Below are positions 34,110 to 36,095 of a stretch of DNA of 36,095 nucleotides, in pieces. A model generated the notes under the pieces. The model ran no database searches. It was given only the letters and a program-made list of their open reading frames with translations, and was not told the origin of the DNA. A program made the translations under genes and the position numbers. Position 1 is the first letter of the stretch, and every line of letters begins with the position of its first letter. This stretch comes from Bacteroidales bacterium (lineage in GTDB: Bacteria > Bacteroidota > Bacteroidia > Bacteroidales > UBA10428). Where the stretch lies: the NCBI GenBank assembly GCA_016938235.1, contig JAFGVA010000068.1, forward strand, positions 1 to 36,095, read 5' to 3'.

Positions 34110-34499
34110 ATGGCTAAAAAGACAGGAACAAGCAAGAAGAAAGTTGTTAAAATTGAGCCATTAGGACAGGTTCATATCCATGCTTCATTTAACAACATTA
34201 TTGTATCGTTGACAAACGCTCAGGGTCAAGTTATATCCTGGTCGTCAGCAGGTAAAATGGGATTCAGAGGCTCAAAGAAAAATACACCTTATGCTGCACA
34301 AATGGCAGCTCAGGATTGTGCCAAAGTTGCCTACGACCTTGGTCTTCGTAAAGTGAAAGCTTATGTTAAAGGACCTGGCTCTGGTAGAGAATCAGCAATT
34401 CGTACAATTCATTCAAGTGGTATCGAGGTAATGGAAATCGTTGACGTTACTCCACTTCCACACAATGGTTGTCGTCCTCCTAAGAGAAGAAGAGTATAA
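34110..34499 (+). CDS. rpsK: 30S ribosomal protein S11
   Basis: A 129-residue platform protein at the E site. [24 protein letters not shown] and the ending [18 protein letters not shown] are strongly conserved. It is 7 bp after rpsM and 25 bp before rpsD. Confidence 0.98.
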   Translation: MAKKTGTSKKKVVKIEPLGQVHIHASFNNIIVSLTNAQGQVISWSSAGKMGFRGSKKNTPYAAQMAAQDCAKVAYDLGLRKVKAYVKGPGSGRESAIRTIHSSGIEVMEIVDVTPLPHNGCRPPKRRRV

Positions 34500-34524
34500 T
34501 TAGAAATTAAATAAAGAAATATAA

Positions 34525-35130
34525 ATGGCTAGATATACAGGACCAAGAACTAAGATTGCCAGAAAATTTGGTGATCCTATTTACGGAGCCGATAAATATT
34601 TTGAAAAGAAGAATTATCCACCTGGTTTTCATGGTGCAAGCAAGAAAAGAAGAAAAACTTCTGAATACGGACTGCAGCTAAAAGAAAAGCAAAAAGCTAA
34701 ATATACCTACGGTGTATTAGAAAAACAATTTGCTAATCTTTTCAATAAAGCTCAAAGCAGCAAAGGTGTTACTGGTGAGGTTTTATTACAACTTCTTGAA
34801 TCACGCCTTGACAATATGGTTTATCGTTTAGGAATTGCTCCTTCACGTGCTGCTGCCCGTCAGCTTGTAACTCATCGTCATATTACCGTTAACAATGAAG
34901 TGTTAAGTATTCCTTCTGCTTTGTTAAAACCTGGCGATGTTGTTGGCGTTCGTGAGAAATCAAAATCTCTTGAAGCTATTTCAAACTCCTTAGAATCGCG
35001 CAAAGTTAATGTTGCGTGGTTAGAATGGGACAGCTCACTCATGGCAGGAAAATTTGTAAGCGTTCCACAGCGTGACGATATTCCTGAAAATATTAAAGAA
35101 CAACTTATCGTTGAATTGTACTCTAAATAA
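34525..35130 (+). CDS. rpsD: 30S ribosomal protein S4, zinc-free type
   Basis: A 201-residue primary assembly protein and, in E. coli, repressor of the alpha operon. The S4 RNA-binding domain contains [22 protein letters not shown] and [12 protein letters not shown]. It contains no cysteine, so the N-terminal zinc site of some relatives is missing. rpoA begins 18 bp later. Confidence 0.98.
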   Translation: MARYTGPRTKIARKFGDPIYGADKYFEKKNYPPGFHGASKKRRKTSEYGLQLKEKQKAKYTYGVLEKQFANLFNKAQSSKGVTGEVLLQLLESRLDNMVYRLGIAPSRAAARQLVTHRHITVNNEVLSIPSALLKPGDVVGVREKSKSLEAISNSLESRKVNVAWLEWDSSLMAGKFVSVPQRDDIPENIKEQLIVELYSK

Positions 35131-35148
35131 TCTTTTATACACTTTATT

Positions 35149-36095
35149 ATGGCAATTTTAGCGTTTCAGAAACCCGATAAAGTCATAATGCTCGAATCGG
35201 ACGACAAATTTGGAAAATTCGAATTTCGTCCGTTAGAACCAGGATATGGCATCACTATTGGTAATACCATAAGACGTATCCTTCTTTCATCTCTTGAAGG
35301 ATATGCCATTACAACCATTAAAATTGAAGGCGTTGAGCATGAATTTAGCTCAATAACTGGTGTTATCGAGGATGTGACTGAAATCATTCTGAATCTGAAG
35401 CAAATACGTTTTAAACAATTAATAGATGATGTTGATCATGAAAAAATTATGATTAACATCAATGGTCAGGAAGTGTTTAAAGCAGGTGACTTAAACCGTT
35501 ATTTGAGTGGATTTGAAGTTTTAAACCCGGATATAGAAATCTGTCACATGGAACCCAGTGTTGAACTTCAAATGGAGATCAACATTAATAAGGGTAGAGG
35601 ATATGTTCCAGCAGAAGAAAACAAACCATTGGAAGCTGAATTTGGATTAATGCCTATTGATTCAATTTTCACGCCCATTAAAAATGTGAAGTATGCTGTT
35701 GAAAACTACCGTGTTGAGCAGAAAACCGACTACGAAAAATTAGTATTGGAAATCTTAACAGATGGCTCAATACACCCAAAAGATGCGTTAAAAGAAGCAG
35801 CCAAAATATTAATTTACCACTTCATGTTATTCTCTGATGAGAAAATCACCCTCGATGCTGAAGGTGAATCAGCCAACGAAGAGTTCGATGAAGAAGTATT
35901 ACATATGCGTCAGCTTCTTAAAACCAAACTTGTTGATCTTGACCTTTCAGTAAGAGCATTAAACTGTTTAAAAGCGGCTGAAGTTGAAACTCTTGGTGAC
36001 TTGGTGAAATTTAACAAGAATGATCTTTTGAAATTCAGAAATTTTGGTAAGAAATCGCTTACTGAGCTTGATGAACTTCTTGAGAACATGGGACT
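35149..36095 (+). CDS. rpoA: RNA polymerase alpha subunit (3' end outside the window)
   Basis: The first 315 codons of alpha are present; about 15 residues are missing if the length is the usual one near 330. The N-terminal assembly domain includes [20 protein letters not shown], the dimerisation core. After an acidic linker (SANEEFDEE) the C-terminal domain (from about residue 265) has [18 protein letters not shown] and [18 protein letters not shown], which would bind UP elements and regulators. It is last in the run within the window; rplQ is expected next. Confidence 0.97.
   Translation, partial: MAILAFQKPDKVIMLESDDKFGKFEFRPLEPGYGITIGNTIRRILLSSLEGYAITTIKIEGVEHEFSSITGVIEDVTEIILNLKQIRFKQLIDDVDHEKIMININGQEVFKAGDLNRYLSGFEVLNPDIEICHMEPSVELQMEININKGRGYVPAEENKPLEAEFGLMPIDSIFTPIKNVKYAVENYRVEQKTDYEKLVLEILTDGSIHPKDALKEAAKILIYHFMLFSDEKITLDAEGESANEEFDEEVLHMRQLLKTKLVDLDLSVRALNCLKAAEVETLGDLVKFNKNDLLKFRNFGKKSLTELDELLENMG

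Overview
The window is a chromosomal segment from a member of the Bacteroidota, most likely class Bacteroidia. Four things point there. The str, S10, spc and alpha ribosomal clusters are fused into one run, with secY-map-infA-rpmJ in the spc part and no tuf between fusA and rpsJ. The recognisable promoters have the Bacteroidetes form (TTG, 18-21 bp, TAnnTTTG). Almost all start codons lack a Shine-Dalgarno sequence. A dead gene still carries a type IX secretion C-terminal signal. No tRNA, rRNA, CRISPR array or insertion sequence was seen, and the DNA is AT-rich throughout.

Left part, 1-7426. A minus-strand EF-G paralogue with altered GTPase motifs (EF-G2 type) has its own promoter and terminator. 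Next come a HIT-family hydrolase and a broken CotH-like gene preceded by a near-perfect Shine-Dalgarno. A compact minus-strand operon follows, HTH regulator (ModE type)-moaD-moaE-moaA, for molybdopterin synthesis; a CGTTATA/TATAACG dyad sits directly upstream of the regulator start. Divergently, upp and a nucleoside phosphorylase form a pyrimidine-salvage pair, separated by eight copies of a 7-bp repeat.

Middle part, 7439-17654, all minus strand. One seven-gene unit reads parA-parB-DUF5683-lytic transglycosylase-SGNH-SGNH-MBOAT. It links chromosome partition and cell-wall cleavage to a putative O-acyl transfer cassette, and the MBOAT gene contains a run of eight G. Upstream lies a two-gene unit, a HAD-like hydrolase followed by a lipoprotein glutaminyl cyclotransferase. 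All three nearby proteins with a cleavable signal peptide are predicted to begin with Gln after cleavage, which is the substrate type for that enzyme.

Right part, 17889-36095, all plus strand. pssA is followed by a 302-bp regulatory gap with two tandem promoters. Then about 17 kb of translation and secretion genes run without a visible terminator, from rpsL to rpoA, which leaves the window. rpmJ (38 codons) is present, and S4, S14 and L36 all lack the zinc-binding cysteine set. A strong GGAGG stands in front of only one of these genes, rplF.

The most interesting points are the partition/transglycosylase/acyltransferase unit with its G8 tract, the Gln-terminated exported proteins beside a glutaminyl cyclotransferase, the EF-G paralogue that has lost the catalytic His, and the ModE-type dyad over the molybdopterin operon.
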